DNA of 64,000 nt from Pseudomonadota bacterium (GTDB lineage Bacteria; Pseudomonadota; Alphaproteobacteria; Rhizobiales; Hyphomicrobiaceae), in NCBI GenBank assembly GCA_018242295.1, contig JAFECE010000002.1:186001-250000 (forward strand). Reading direction: 5' to 3'. Below are positions 42,637 to 52,300 of the stretch, piece after piece (within the stretch, counting starts at the first letter, position 1; the number at the start of each line of letters is the position of its first letter). The translations under genes were made by a program, and so were the position numbers. The notes beneath the pieces are model-generated. The model did no database searches. It was not told where the DNA came from and was given only the letters and a program-made list of their open reading frames with translations.

Positions 42637-43875
42637 ATGACAGACACCACCACCCTCGAAACGAAGGGGGCGGGCGGAGAAACCGCGCGCGCCTTCGAAG
42701 AATTCCTCGAAGCATTTGAAGCCTTCAAGGAAACGAACGATCAACGCCTCGCCGAGATCGAGCAACGCTGCGCGACGGACACGCTCGTCGCCGAGAAGCT
42801 GGCGCGCATCGAGGAAACCCTCGATTCCACAAAGCGTGTGGCGGATAACCTCGCGCTGAAGTCGGCGCGTCCGCACATCGCAGGCGGCTCGTCGTCCACG
42901 TCGAATCTTGCCCATAAGTCGGCCTTCGACGGCTACGTGCGCCGCGGCGATGCGCAGCGTCTCGCGCGTATAGAGGAGAAAGCATTGTCCGCAGGCTCGG
43001 GCGCAGACGGCGGTTATCTCGTTCCGGCCGAGACGGAAGCGGCCGTCAATCGCGCGCTCAAAGCCATCTCGCCGATGCGCGCGATCTCCGGACTTCGCCA
43101 GGTCTCGGGCTCCGTCTATAAGCGGCCGTTCGCGACGGGCGGCGCCGACACCGGCTGGGTCGCCGAAACGGCCTCGCGTTCGCAGACCACCGCGCCGACG
43201 CTTGCCGAACTGCAGTTCCCGACGATGGAGCTCTACGCGATGCCGGCAGCATCGCAGACGCTTCTCGACGATACCATCGTCAACATCGACGAGTGGCTGG
43301 CCGAAGAAGTCCGCCTCGCTTTCGCCGAACAGGAAGGCACCGCCTTCGTCACCGGCGATGGCACCAACAAGCCGAAAGGCCTCTTGAGCTACGACACCGT
43401 CGCCAACGGCTCGTGGGTCTGGGGCAAGCTCGGTTTCGTCGCAAGCGGTGCCGCAGGCGCGTTTCCTGCGAGCAATCCGGGCGACAAGCTGCTCGATCTC
43501 GTCTACGCGACGAAGGCGCCATACCGCGCCAACGGCACGTTCCTGATGAGCCGCTCGACGGTGTCGGCCGTGCGAAAGCTGAAGGACGGCCAGGGCAACT
43601 ATCTCTGGCAGCCCGCAAATGGACCGGGCGAATGGCCGTCGCTTCTCGGTTATCCGGTTGCGGAAAGCGAGAACATGCCAGCGATTGGGGCCGATGCGCT
43701 CGGCATCGCATTCGGCGATTTCTCGCGCGGCTATCTCATCGTCGACCGCGCGGGCATCCGCGTGCTGCGCGATCCCTACAGCGCCAAACCCTACGTGCTC
43801 TTCTACACGACGAAGCGCGTCGGCGGCGGCGTTCAGGACTTCGACGCTATCAAGCTTCTGAAGTTTTCTGCGTAG
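42637..43875 (+). CDS. HK97-type major capsid protein (g5)
   Basis: A 412-residue capsid protein. The N-terminal delta/scaffold region is a coiled coil at about 10-75 (AFEEFLEAFEAFKETNDQRL, LARIEETLDSTKRVADNL). The HK97 fold follows from about 110: GGYLVPAETEAAVNRALK, GSVYKRPFATGGADTGWVAE, FVTGDGTNKPKGLL and the C-terminal VGGGVQDFDAIKLLKFSA. The protease should remove the N-terminal part. ATG 42637 was chosen over GTG 42595. Confidence 0.94.
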   Translation: MTDTTTLETKGAGGETARAFEEFLEAFEAFKETNDQRLAEIEQRCATDTLVAEKLARIEETLDSTKRVADNLALKSARPHIAGGSSSTSNLAHKSAFDGYVRRGDAQRLARIEEKALSAGSGADGGYLVPAETEAAVNRALKAISPMRAISGLRQVSGSVYKRPFATGGADTGWVAETASRSQTTAPTLAELQFPTMELYAMPAASQTLLDDTIVNIDEWLAEEVRLAFAEQEGTAFVTGDGTNKPKGLLSYDTVANGSWVWGKLGFVASGAAGAFPASNPGDKLLDLVYATKAPYRANGTFLMSRSTVSAVRKLKDGQGNYLWQPANGPGEWPSLLGYPVAESENMPAIGADALGIAFGDFSRGYLIVDRAGIRVLRDPYSAKPYVLFYTTKRVGGGVQDFDAIKLLKFSA

Positions 43876-43881
43876 CACTGC

Positions 43882-44020
43882 GTCATCCTCGGTCGAGCGT
43901 AAGCGAAGAGCGGGGATCCAGCGCAAGACTTAGTCAGAAGACGCAATATTGAGCCTTCGGCACTTCTTCCGCTGGATCCCCGAACGGCATCGCCGAGGCT
44001 CAGCCGTCCGATGATGACGA
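43882..44020. repeat. R1 palindromic repeat copy 4
   Basis: From GTCATCCTCGGTCGAGC to CAGCCGTCCGATGATGACG, just after the capsid stop, with inner GGGGATCCAGCG and CGCTGGATCCCC. Confidence 0.85.
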
Positions 44021-44063
44021 TACCTATTCCCGCGCGGGTTCCCCTCCCGCCCGCGCGGAAACC

Positions 44064-44101
44064 TGCGGGGTCGCCGTCAACGCGGTGGCCCCGCATTTTT
44101 T
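44064..44101 (+). terminator. Rho-independent terminator after the capsid gene
   Basis: TGCGGGG-t-CGCCG ... CGCGG-t-GGCCCCGCA with a short loop, then T6. A terminator here would lower expression of downstream genes relative to capsid. Confidence 0.7.
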
Positions 44102-44161
44102 CGTCCAGGACTGCTCTGAGCCGGACGCTACCAAAAAACCCAAAGCACACAAGGAATGCCC

Positions 44162-44737
44162 ATGTCGCTCGTAATGACGATACCGCCGGCAGTCGAGCCG
44201 GTGTCGGTTGCCGATGCGAAAGCACACATGCGCATCGACGGCGATGGCGAGGATGTTCTGATCGCGAGCCTGCTGCTGACGTCGAGACTTCACATCGAGG
44301 TGGCGCTATCGCTCGCACTCATCACTCAATCATGGGCGATGACGCTCGACCGCTGGCCCGCCGGCCGCGACGTCGAGCTGCCGTTGACGCCGCTCAGATC
44401 GGTCGATGAAGTCCGCGTGAAAAACGCCGCGGGCGTTGCGAATGCCATTCCTGCAGAAGGCTATCTCGTCGATCTTGCATCGCGGCCCGCGCGGCTTGTC
44501 TGGAACAACATGGCGCCGCCCGTGCCGCGCGTCCGCACGAACGGTATCGAGATCGATATGACGGTGGGATTCGGCAGCACGGGCGACAGCGTACCGGCGC
44601 CGCTGAAGCACGCGATCCTGATGCTGACGGCGCATTGGTACGAGCATCGCGATCCGGGCGAAATCGGCTCGGACGCCGCGCGCATTCCCGATGCGGTTTC
44701 CGCGCTTATCAACCCATTTAGGACGATCAGGCTATGA
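44162..44737 (+). CDS. Head-tail connector protein (g6, gp6-like)
   Basis: A 191-residue connector. The phiE125 gp8/HK97 gp6 pattern is visible: PVSVADAKAHMRIDGDGEDV, LIASLLLTSRLHIEVALSLAL, and PLTPLRSVDEVRVKNAAG. It ends HAILMLTAHWYEHRDPGEIG and AVSALINPFRTIRL. It joins the portal to the tail completion proteins. ATG 44162 is used; an ATG six bases earlier is possible. The stop overlaps the g7 start by four bases. Confidence 0.88.
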   Translation: MSLVMTIPPAVEPVSVADAKAHMRIDGDGEDVLIASLLLTSRLHIEVALSLALITQSWAMTLDRWPAGRDVELPLTPLRSVDEVRVKNAAGVANAIPAEGYLVDLASRPARLVWNNMAPPVPRVRTNGIEIDMTVGFGSTGDSVPAPLKHAILMLTAHWYEHRDPGEIGSDAARIPDAVSALINPFRTIRL

Positions 44738-45066
44738 GGGCCCCCGTCAACGCCGGTGATCTCCGGCATCGCGTGACGATCGAAAGTCCTGCGCGCACGA
44801 GCGACGAAGCAGGCGGCGCGACGATAGAATGGCAGAGCGTCGGTGACGTCTGGGCCGCGATCTGGCCACGGGCAGCTTACGAAAATTTGAGGAACGATCT
44901 CATCGCCGGAACGGCGACGCACGACATCTGGATTCGCTATCGCAAAGACGTGACGCCAGACATGCGCATTCGCTGCGGCAACCGCGTCTTCGCCATTCTC
45001 GGCGCGATCGACATTGAGGATCGAAGCCGCTGGCTCAAATGTCCATCGGAGGAGCGCGACCTATGA
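44734..45066 (+). CDS. Head-tail adaptor/stopper protein (g7)
   Basis: A 110-residue member of the head-tail joining family: AGDLRHRVTIESPART, GGATIEWQSVGDVWAAIWP, HDIWIRYRKDVTPDMRI and RWLKCPSEERDL at the end. It closes the filled head. ATGA overlaps join it to g6 and to the next small gene. Confidence 0.9.
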   Translation: MRAPVNAGDLRHRVTIESPARTSDEAGGATIEWQSVGDVWAAIWPRAAYENLRNDLIAGTATHDIWIRYRKDVTPDMRIRCGNRVFAILGAIDIEDRSRWLKCPSEERDL

Positions 45067-45239
45067 ACGTGCATTTTACCATGAGCGGCGCCGGATCGGC
45101 GGCGCGTCAACGGGCGCTGATGCTCGTGCGCGATGCAATCGCGAAACGCGAGGCGAGCCTCGCTTCGGCCGAGGCGCAGAAACTTTCGATCAACGATGCT
45201 GGCGGTATAAGTCGCCCCTCTTCGCAAGGAGGCAAATAA
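45063..45239 (+). CDS. Small GTA-cluster protein between g7 and g8
   Basis: A 58-residue basic peptide starting MNVHFTMSGAGSAARQRALM. Its ATG overlaps the g7 stop (ATGA) and its TAA overlaps the g8 start (TAATG). A GGAGG ribosome site for g8 lies inside its 3' end. No family is recognised and I do not know a counterpart in R. capsulatus. Tight coupling on both sides supports translation. Confidence 0.6.
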   Translation: MNVHFTMSGAGSAARQRALMLVRDAIAKREASLASAEAQKLSINDAGGISRPSSQGGK

Positions 45240-45646
45240 TGTCGAGCGCAGCTTTCGCTCTTCAGCAGGCGATCTTCTCGAAGTTGGCGAGCGATGCCGC
45301 CACAACGACAGCGCTCGGCGGCCCGCGCATTTATGACGACGTTCCCGCGCGCGCCGAATTTCCATTCATGACGTTCGGCCAATCGACCGAACGCGATTGG
45401 TCGACCGGAACGGAGGAGGGTTCCGAGCACGTCATCACGCTGCACGTCTGGTCGCGCGCGCGTGGCCGCAAGGAAACGCAGGCCGTGATCGCGGCTGCAC
45501 GTGATGCGCTTCACGATAAGGATCTTCCTCTCGAAGGCCATCGTCTCATCAACCTGCGTCACGAATTTTCCGAAGCGCGCCGAGACACCGATGGCGAGAC
45601 ATTTCACGGTATTTCCCGCTTTCGTGCGGTGACCGAGCCAAACTGA
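45239..45646 (+). CDS. Tail terminator-like DUF3168 protein (g8)
   Basis: A 135-residue DUF3168 protein: ALQQAIFSKLASDAATTTAL, RIYDDVPARAEFPFMTFGQS, HVITLHVWSRARGRKETQAV and HGISRFRAVTEPN. In siphophages it caps the tail tube at the head side. It starts at TAATG behind GGAGG. Confidence 0.9.
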   Translation: MSSAAFALQQAIFSKLASDAATTTALGGPRIYDDVPARAEFPFMTFGQSTERDWSTGTEEGSEHVITLHVWSRARGRKETQAVIAAARDALHDKDLPLEGHRLINLRHEFSEARRDTDGETFHGISRFRAVTEPN

Positions 45647-45773
45647 CGTCAGGCATCGCGGGCGTCCCGCTTTTCACTCCATCGAACGACGAACACTTGG
45701 GCCACGCCTGGGTATGACGGCACGCGCATCCAAGATCTAAGCTTTTTCACGCTCAACAAAGAGACCTCCACAC

Positions 45774-46190
45774 ATGACAGCACAGAAAGGCAAGGACCTT
45801 CTCCTGAAGGTCGATACGACAGGCGCGGGCGTCTTCGTGACGGTCGCTGGGCTTCGCGCGCGCGGATTGTCGATCAGCGCGGAAACGGTCGAGATCACCA
45901 ACACCGAAAGCGCGGGCCAGTGGCGCGAGCTGCTGACCGGTGCAGGCATCAAGTCGGCGCGCATCACAGGCTCCGGAGTTTTCAAGGATGGGCCGTCTGA
46001 TACGACGATCCGCGATTATGCGTTCAACGGAACAATTCGTGACTGGCAGGTGATCGTTCCGGACTTTGGAACAATCGCCGGCGCGTTCCAGATCACGTCG
46101 CTGGATTTCAGCGGCCGCCACGATGCGGAATTGACGTTCGACGTAACGCTCGAAAGCGCAGGCGCGCTGACGTTCACGGCGGCGGAATAG
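45774..46190 (+). CDS. Major tail tube protein, TP901-1 family (g9)
   Basis: A 138-residue tail tube protein: KGKDLLLKVDTTGAGVFVTV, TVEITNTESAGQWRELLTG, ITGSGVFKDGPSDTTIRDY and the C-terminal FDVTLESAGALTF. Hexamers stack to form the tail. There is a 127-base gap after g8 with no gene in it. Confidence 0.92.
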   Translation: MTAQKGKDLLLKVDTTGAGVFVTVAGLRARGLSISAETVEITNTESAGQWRELLTGAGIKSARITGSGVFKDGPSDTTIRDYAFNGTIRDWQVIVPDFGTIAGAFQITSLDFSGRHDAELTFDVTLESAGALTFTAAE

Positions 46191-46232
46191 CGCGACCTGA
46201 TTCCGCCTTCCCCAAAAGCATGGACATTTCGC

Positions 46233-46616
46233 ATGGCAAATAAGCACCGCGGCGAGATCGAAGCGATTCTCGACGGCCGCGCGTATCGGCTCGTGTTGAC
46301 GCTCGGCGCACTCGCCGAACTCGAAAGCGCCTTCGGCGACGACGACATGTTGGCGCTCGCGGCCCGCTTCGAGAAAGGGCGGCTCTCCGCACGCGATTGC
46401 GTGAAAGTCATCGCGGCCGGCTTGCGTGGCGCTGGATGCGCCGTAACCGATGATGAGGTCGCGCTGATGCGAGCGTCTGGCGGGGCGGCCGAATACGTCG
46501 GCATCGTCGCCCGCCTTCTCAACGCGACGTTCGGCGGAGACGATGCGGCAAGCGACGAAAAGCCGAAGCGGGAGGCCGGCGGCGAAGCGCGCGACCCTTT
46601 CGCTGGGCGCGTGTGA
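46233..46616 (+). CDS. GTA family protein g10 (tail assembly chaperone)
   Basis: A 127-residue protein of the GTA_gp10 family: MANKHRGEIEAILDGRAYRL, LTLGALAELESAFGDDDMLA, and RGAGCAVTDDEVALM with a charged tail. It precedes a second chaperone, overlapping it at TGATG, a layout like the two tail-assembly chaperone proteins of siphophages. Confidence 0.9.
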   Translation: MANKHRGEIEAILDGRAYRLVLTLGALAELESAFGDDDMLALAARFEKGRLSARDCVKVIAAGLRGAGCAVTDDEVALMRASGGAAEYVGIVARLLNATFGGDDAASDEKPKREAGGEARDPFAGRV

Positions 46617-46801
46617 TGGAGCTTGGCCTCGGCGTTCTCGGCATGATGCCCGCCGCGTTCTGGTCGTTGACGCCGCGCGAGCTCCAGGCGGCGCTCGCTG
46701 GAAAGTTCGGCGGCAATGGCGAAGCCACGGCCCTCACGCGCGGCGATCTCGATACTCTGATGAAGCGCTTCCCGGATGAAAGCTCAGTAAGATGCCGATG
46801 A
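46616..46801 (+). CDS. Phage tail assembly chaperone (g10.1)
   Basis: A 61-residue protein, MELGLGVLGMMPAAFWSLTP then RELQAALAGKFGG, matching the Phage_TAC_6/rcc01693 family. It starts one base into the g10 stop and its own stop overlaps the tape-measure start (ATGA). Confidence 0.85.
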   Translation: MELGLGVLGMMPAAFWSLTPRELQAALAGKFGGNGEATALTRGDLDTLMKRFPDESSVRCR

Positions 46802-47382
46802 ATAACGATCAACTCGAGACCTGGAGTGTCAAGGTCACCGCCGACACAACCGATCTCGAGAGCAAGCTCCAATCGACGTCGCGGACGGGAAGACAATTTG
46901 CCAACACGCTCGTCTCGGCGTTCGACGATATCGCGATCAAAGGCAAGAATGTCGGCGACGTTTTAAAGTCACTGGCGCTGAACATCTCGCAGCTCGCGCT
47001 GAAGACGGCCCTGCAGCCGCTGACGTCGGGTCTCGCGTCGATGTTCCAAGGCGTCATCTCCGGTGCGATGCCGTTCGCGAAGGGCGGTGTCATTCAGAGC
47101 GGAACACCCGTGCCGTTTGCGAGCGGCGGCGTGATCGCAAGTCCGATCACGTTTCCGCTCGCAGGTGGTGCAACGGGTCTCGCCGGAGAACGCGGGCCGG
47201 AAGCCATCATGCCGCTGACGCGGGGCGCCGATGGGCGACTTGGCGTTGCGATGTCGGGCGGCGGCGGACAGCAGATCACGATCAATATCTCGACGCCTGA
47301 CGTGCAAAGCTTCGGCCGCTCGCAATCGCAGATCGCCGCCATGATCGCGCGCGCCGCCGCTGCCGGCCAGAGAAACCTGTAA
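46798..47382 (+). CDS. Short tail tape measure protein (g11)
   Basis: A 194-residue tape measure protein. The N-terminal part is WSVKVTADTTDLESKLQ, then FDDIAIKGKNVGDVLKSLAL. The Ala/Gly-rich centre has repeated AKGGVIQSGTPVPFASGGVI segments, and LAGERGPEAIMPLTRGADGR is the tape-measure signature. It sets a very short tail, as in RcGTA, where g11 is about 220 residues. Confidence 0.9.
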   Translation: MNNDQLETWSVKVTADTTDLESKLQSTSRTGRQFANTLVSAFDDIAIKGKNVGDVLKSLALNISQLALKTALQPLTSGLASMFQGVISGAMPFAKGGVIQSGTPVPFASGGVIASPITFPLAGGATGLAGERGPEAIMPLTRGADGRLGVAMSGGGGQQITINISTPDVQSFGRSQSQIAAMIARAAAAGQRNL

Positions 47383-47439
47383 AGCGCAATCTCTGAATTC
47401 CCGGCGTCTGAAGTGCCGCATCACGAAAGCGAAACGCAC

Positions 47440-48078
47440 ATGTCTTTTCACGACGTCAGATTTCCGACGGCGATCTCGCGCAACGCGCAAGGTGGCCCCG
47501 AGCGGCGCACCGACGTCGTCGTGCTGGGCTCGGGCTATGAAGAACGCAACAGCCGTTGGGCTGATAGCCGTCGAAGCTACAACGCGGGCTATGGCGTCAA
47601 ATCGCTCGACGACCTCGCTCAGATCATCGCGTTTTTCGAGGAACGCCGTGGCCGCCTCCACGCCTTTCGCTGGCGCGACCCGATGGATTGGAAATCCTGC
47701 GCGCCGAACGCCACGCCTTCGGCACTCGACCAGGTGATCGGCACGGGCACCGGCGCGCAAGCGGCCTTCCAGCTGAAGAAGGTCTATGGCAGTGCGTTCG
47801 CACCGTGGATGCGTGAAATAAAGAAGCCGGTCGCGGCGACTGTCAAACTCGCCGTCGCGGGCGCGGAGCAAACCGCCGGCACGCATTTCGCAATCGATGC
47901 CACGACGGGCATCGTGACATTCCTGGCGGGACACATTCCGGCAAGCGGCCAGTCCATAACGGCAGGCTTCGAGTTCGACGTGCCGGCGCGCTTCGATACC
48001 GACAAGCTCGAGATCAATCTCTCGGGCTTCACGTCAGGCGCCATACCGAACATTCCGATCGTCGAGGTCCGCCTGTGA
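47440..48078 (+). CDS. Distal tail protein, DUF2460 family (g12)
   Basis: A 212-residue TIGR02217/DUF2460 protein: MSFHDVRFPTAISRNAQGGP, ERRTDVVVLGSGYEERN, RWADSRRSYNAGYGVKSLDD and LHAFRWRDPMDWKSC. It forms the hub below the tape measure. The stop overlaps the g13 start (GTGA). Confidence 0.93.
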   Translation: MSFHDVRFPTAISRNAQGGPERRTDVVVLGSGYEERNSRWADSRRSYNAGYGVKSLDDLAQIIAFFEERRGRLHAFRWRDPMDWKSCAPNATPSALDQVIGTGTGAQAAFQLKKVYGSAFAPWMREIKKPVAATVKLAVAGAEQTAGTHFAIDATTGIVTFLAGHIPASGQSITAGFEFDVPARFDTDKLEINLSGFTSGAIPNIPIVEVRL

Positions 48079-48935
48079 AAACGCTTTCGCCGGAATTTGC
48101 CGCACACCTTGCATCTGGCGCGACGACGCTCTGCTGGTGTTGGCGCATCGAGCGCCTCGACGGCACGGTGCTGGGGTTCACCGATCACGACAACGTAGTC
48201 ACGTTCGACGGCACGACGTACGAGGCCGCGGCGGGCTTCACCGCGAGCGATATCACCGACGGCCTCGGCCTGGCGGTCGATAATCTCGAAGTCACCGGTG
48301 CGCTGTCGTCGGCAACGTTGACCGACGACGATCTCGCGGCCGGACGTTACGACGAAGCGCGCATCGCGATCTATCGCGTCAATTGGGCCGATCCCGGCCA
48401 GCGTGTGCTGATGCGGTCGGGCAGCATCGGCGAGGTTAGGCGCACGGGCGCAAGCTTCACCGCCGAGCTGCGGGGCCTCGCGCATTATTTGCAGCAACCG
48501 ACGGGACGGTTGCTGCAACGAACCTGCGACGCCGATCTCGGAGATGGACGCTGCGGCGTCGATCTTTCGTCCTCTGCATTCCGAGGTGAGGGAACGATCG
48601 TTACCGCAATCTCAGCGCGGCGCTTCAAAGTTGCTGGTATCGATACCTTCGAGACGCGCTTTTTCTCGCGCGGTCTCTTCGCGTTCACGTCCGGAGCGTC
48701 AGCGGGACTGAAGATCGAGGTCAAATCGCACACGAAGCTCAGGACAGCCGTCGAGATCGAGCTTTGGCGAGACGCCGAAGGAGCACCTGCGATCGGCGAC
48801 GCGTTCATCGTTACGGCAGGCTGCGACAAGCGCTTCGAGACCTGCAAGGCGCGCTTCAGCAACACGATCAACTTTCGTGGCTTCCCGTCGATACCGGGCA
48901 ATCAATTCCTGACGAAGATCGGACGCGCGAGCTGA
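48075..48935 (+). CDS. Tail hub protein, DUF2163/BR0599 family (g13)
   Basis: A 286-residue protein: TLCWCWRIERLDGTVLGFTD, NLEVTGALSSATLTDDDL, YRVNWADPGQRVLMRSGSIG. The C-terminal Cys motif (CDADLGDGRCGVDL and GCDKRFETCKARFSNTINFR) is thought to bind a metal. The end FRGFPSIPGN is conserved. GTG start. Confidence 0.92.
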   Translation: MKTLSPEFAAHLASGATTLCWCWRIERLDGTVLGFTDHDNVVTFDGTTYEAAAGFTASDITDGLGLAVDNLEVTGALSSATLTDDDLAAGRYDEARIAIYRVNWADPGQRVLMRSGSIGEVRRTGASFTAELRGLAHYLQQPTGRLLQRTCDADLGDGRCGVDLSSSAFRGEGTIVTAISARRFKVAGIDTFETRFFSRGLFAFTSGASAGLKIEVKSHTKLRTAVEIELWRDAEGAPAIGDAFIVTAGCDKRFETCKARFSNTINFRGFPSIPGNQFLTKIGRAS

Positions 48936-48937
48936 AG

Positions 48938-49384
48938 ATGCAGCATGTGACGCGCGAGAAACTTGTCCAGGCCGCGCGCGGCTGGATCGGCACGCCCTAT
49001 CATCATCAGGCAAGCCTTCGCCATGTCGGCACGGACTGCCTCGGCCTCGTGCGCGGCGTTTGGAGAGAACTCTACGGCGACGACGCCGAAACGCCGCCCG
49101 CGTACAGCCGCGATTGGGCCGAGGGGAGCGGCTGCGAGGAGATGCTCGAAGCCACGGGTCGGCATCTCGAGCCGAAGTTGGTTTCGGCAATCGATGCGGG
49201 TGACGTGCTCATCTTTCGGCTGCGCGCCGGCTTCATCGCCAAGCATGCGGCGATCGTTACCGGACCATCGACAATGGTGCACGCGATCGAAAACGCGCCG
49301 GTCGCCGAGGTTGCCCTGTCGAATTGGTGGCGCCGCCGCATCGCAGGCGCATTTCAATTTCCTAATGTATCGGAAGGCTCGTGA
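48938..49384 (+). CDS. NlpC/P60-type tail peptidase (g14)
   Basis: A 148-residue cell-wall peptidase: AARGWIGTPYHHQASLRHVG, the catalytic Cys in TDCLGLVRGVWREL, and the His in AKHAAIVTGPSTMVHA. It opens the recipient peptidoglycan during DNA delivery. ATG 48938 starts two bases after the g13 stop. Its stop overlaps the g15 start. Confidence 0.93.
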   Translation: MQHVTREKLVQAARGWIGTPYHHQASLRHVGTDCLGLVRGVWRELYGDDAETPPAYSRDWAEGSGCEEMLEATGRHLEPKLVSAIDAGDVLIFRLRAGFIAKHAAIVTGPSTMVHAIENAPVAEVALSNWWRRRIAGAFQFPNVSEGS

Positions 49385-52300
49385 AAATGGCGACGCTTGC
49401 TCTTGCCGCAGTCGGTGCCGCCGTCGGCAGCAGCATGCTGCCGGCCGGCGTCGGTCTCCTGGGCGTCACGCTCACCGGCGCGACGATCGGATCGCAGATC
49501 GGCGCATTCGCGGGCGCCTATGTCGATAACGCGCTTTTCGCTTCGTCCGGACAGACGCGCGCGGTGGACGGTCCGCGACTATCCGATCTGCGCATAACCT
49601 CGTCGACGGAAGGCGCGCCGTTGCCGAAGATTTATGGACGCGCGCGCGTCGGCGGACAGATCATCTGGGCGACCGATCTCGAAGAGGAAATTACCACGAC
49701 GACGGAAGCATCGGGCAGCGCCAAAGGCGGCTCGGGAAGCAAAACGCGCGTCACGCAATACAGTTACTATGCGAACTTCGCCGTGGCGCTTGCCGAAGGC
49801 GTGGTGACGCGCATCGGCCGCATTTGGGCCGACGAGCAGGAGCTCGACCGCGCGCGCACGACGTTCCGCCTCCACACGGGCACCGAGACGCAAGCCGCCG
49901 ATAGTCTCATCGCGGCGCGCGAAGGCGCGGAGAATGCGCCGGCCTATCGCGGTGTCGCGTATGTCGTGTTCGAGAGATTTCCGCTGGCCGCTTACGGCAA
50001 CCGCGTCCCGCAGCTGACGTTCGAAGTCTTCCGCAGCGTCGGCGATGCGGATCAAGACGTCCGCGGCGTCGTGATGATTCCGGGGTCGGGCGAGTTCGTC
50101 TACGCGACCGAGCCCGTGCATCAGACGTTCGACGACGGCGTTTCGCAGTCGGAGAATGTCCATCAAATGCTGGGTTCGACCGACTGGCAGGTTTCGCTCG
50201 ATCAACTCGAAGCATCATTGCCGAATGCCAAGTCGGTGTCGCTCGTCGTCAGCTGGTTCGGGACCGATCTCCGTGCGGGCGCGTGCAATATCAAGCCCGG
50301 CGTCGAGACGCGGCACAAATCGACCGCGCCGTTGACATGGTCGGTCGCCGGAGAAACGCGCAGCACCGCGCATCTGATCAGTACACGCGACGGCAACGCC
50401 GCTTACGGCGGCACGCCTTCCGACCAGACCGTCGTCGCCGCCATCCAGGACATGAAGGCGCGCGGACTGAACGTAACGCTGACGCCTTTCATCCTGATGG
50501 ACGTCGCAGCCGGCAACAGCTTGGCCGATCCTTATGGCGGCGCGAGCCAGGCAGCGTATCCTTGGCGCGGACGCATCACTTGCCATCCGGCGCCGGGCCA
50601 ATCGGGAACGCCGGACAAGACCGCGACTGCGGCGGAACAGATCGCGAGCTTCATTGGCACCGCGGCGCGAAACGATTTCTCGATCACCGGAACCAGCGTT
50701 CACTATGCCGGGCCGGACGAATGGTCGTACCGCCGGATGATCTTGCATCAGGCCTTTCTTGCGAAAGCATCAGGCGGCGTCGATGCATTCGTGATCGGCA
50801 CCGAGTTGCGCGGGCTGACGTGGGTGCGCGCTAATGCCAGTGATTATCCGTTCGTCACCGCATTGGTCGCGCTGGCCGCCGACGTCAAGGCCATCCTCGG
50901 TCCGAACACGAAAGTGCTCTACGCGGCCGATTGGAGCGAATACTTCGGCCATCAGCCGGCCGACGGTTCGAGCGACGTTTATTTCCATCTCGATCCGTTG
51001 TGGTCGTCGCCGGACATCGACGCGATCGGCATCGACGTCTATTGGCCGCTCGCCGATTGGCGCGACGGCCGCGATCATCTCGACGCCTTGGCCGGCGCGA
51101 CCTCGATCTATGATTCGGCATACTTGCGATCGAACGTCCGCGGCGGTGAAGGCTTCGACTGGTATTATGCCTCCGACCGCGATCGCGATGCGCAGATCCG
51201 CACACCGATAACGGATGGAGCCGGCAAGCCTTGGATCTTCCGCTACAAGGATGTTTTCTCGTGGTGGCACAACGCGCATTATAATCGCCCGGGCGGCGTT
51301 GAAAGCGCGACGGCGACCTCCTGGGTACCGGAGTCGAAGCCATTTTGGTTCATGGAGATCGGCTGCCCCGCCGTCGACAAAGGCGCGAACCAGCCGAACG
51401 TCTTCGTCGATCCGAAGAGTTCGGAATCGGCACTTCCCTATTATTCGCGTGGGCTTCGTGACGACATGATGCAGGCGCGCCATCGCCAGGCGCTGTGTGA
51501 TGCGTTCGATTGGACGAAGAGGGGATACACCGAAGGCCTCAATCCGGTTTCGGCGGTGACAGGCGCGCGCATGGTCGATCTCGATCGCATCCACGTCTAC
51601 TGCTGGGACGCGCGGCCCTATCCGGCATTTCCCGACGCGGCGACCTATTGGGGCGATAGCGAAAATTGGCAGCACGGGCATTGGATCAACGGCCGCCTCG
51701 GCGGCGCCGCGCTCGACGATGTCGTCTCAACAATTCTTCTCGACCAGGGTTTCACCGATTTCGACGCGTCCAGTTTGACCGGCACGGTGCCGGGCTACGT
51801 CATCGACCGCACGATGGCGGCACGCGATGCGATACAGCCGTTGGAGCTTGCGTACTTCTTCGACAGCATAGAAAGCGACGGCCGGATCGTATTCCGTCAT
51901 CGTGGCCGCGCGGCACCGGCGATGACGCTGGCGCAAGACGATCTCGTCGAGGAAAGCGCAGGTGATGCGCTCTACGAGTTGACGCGTGCGCAGGAAACCG
52001 ATCTCCCGGCAAGCGCGAAAGTTCGCTACATTTCGGGCCTTGATGACTATCCCCAAGCTGTCGCCGAAGCGCGGCGCCTGACGGGAGCGAGCAGCCGTGT
52101 CGCCGAAGCCGATCTCCCGATTGTGCTCGACGACGGCCTCACGGGAGCGATTGTCGAGAGCTGGCTCTACGAAACTTGGGCGACGCGCGAATCCGCGACG
52201 TTCAAGCTGCCGCCTTCGGCGCTTGCGCTCGAACCGGGAGATATGATTGCGGCCAGCATCGCCGGTCGAACCCGGTTGCTAAGGGTGACCGGCGTTTCCG

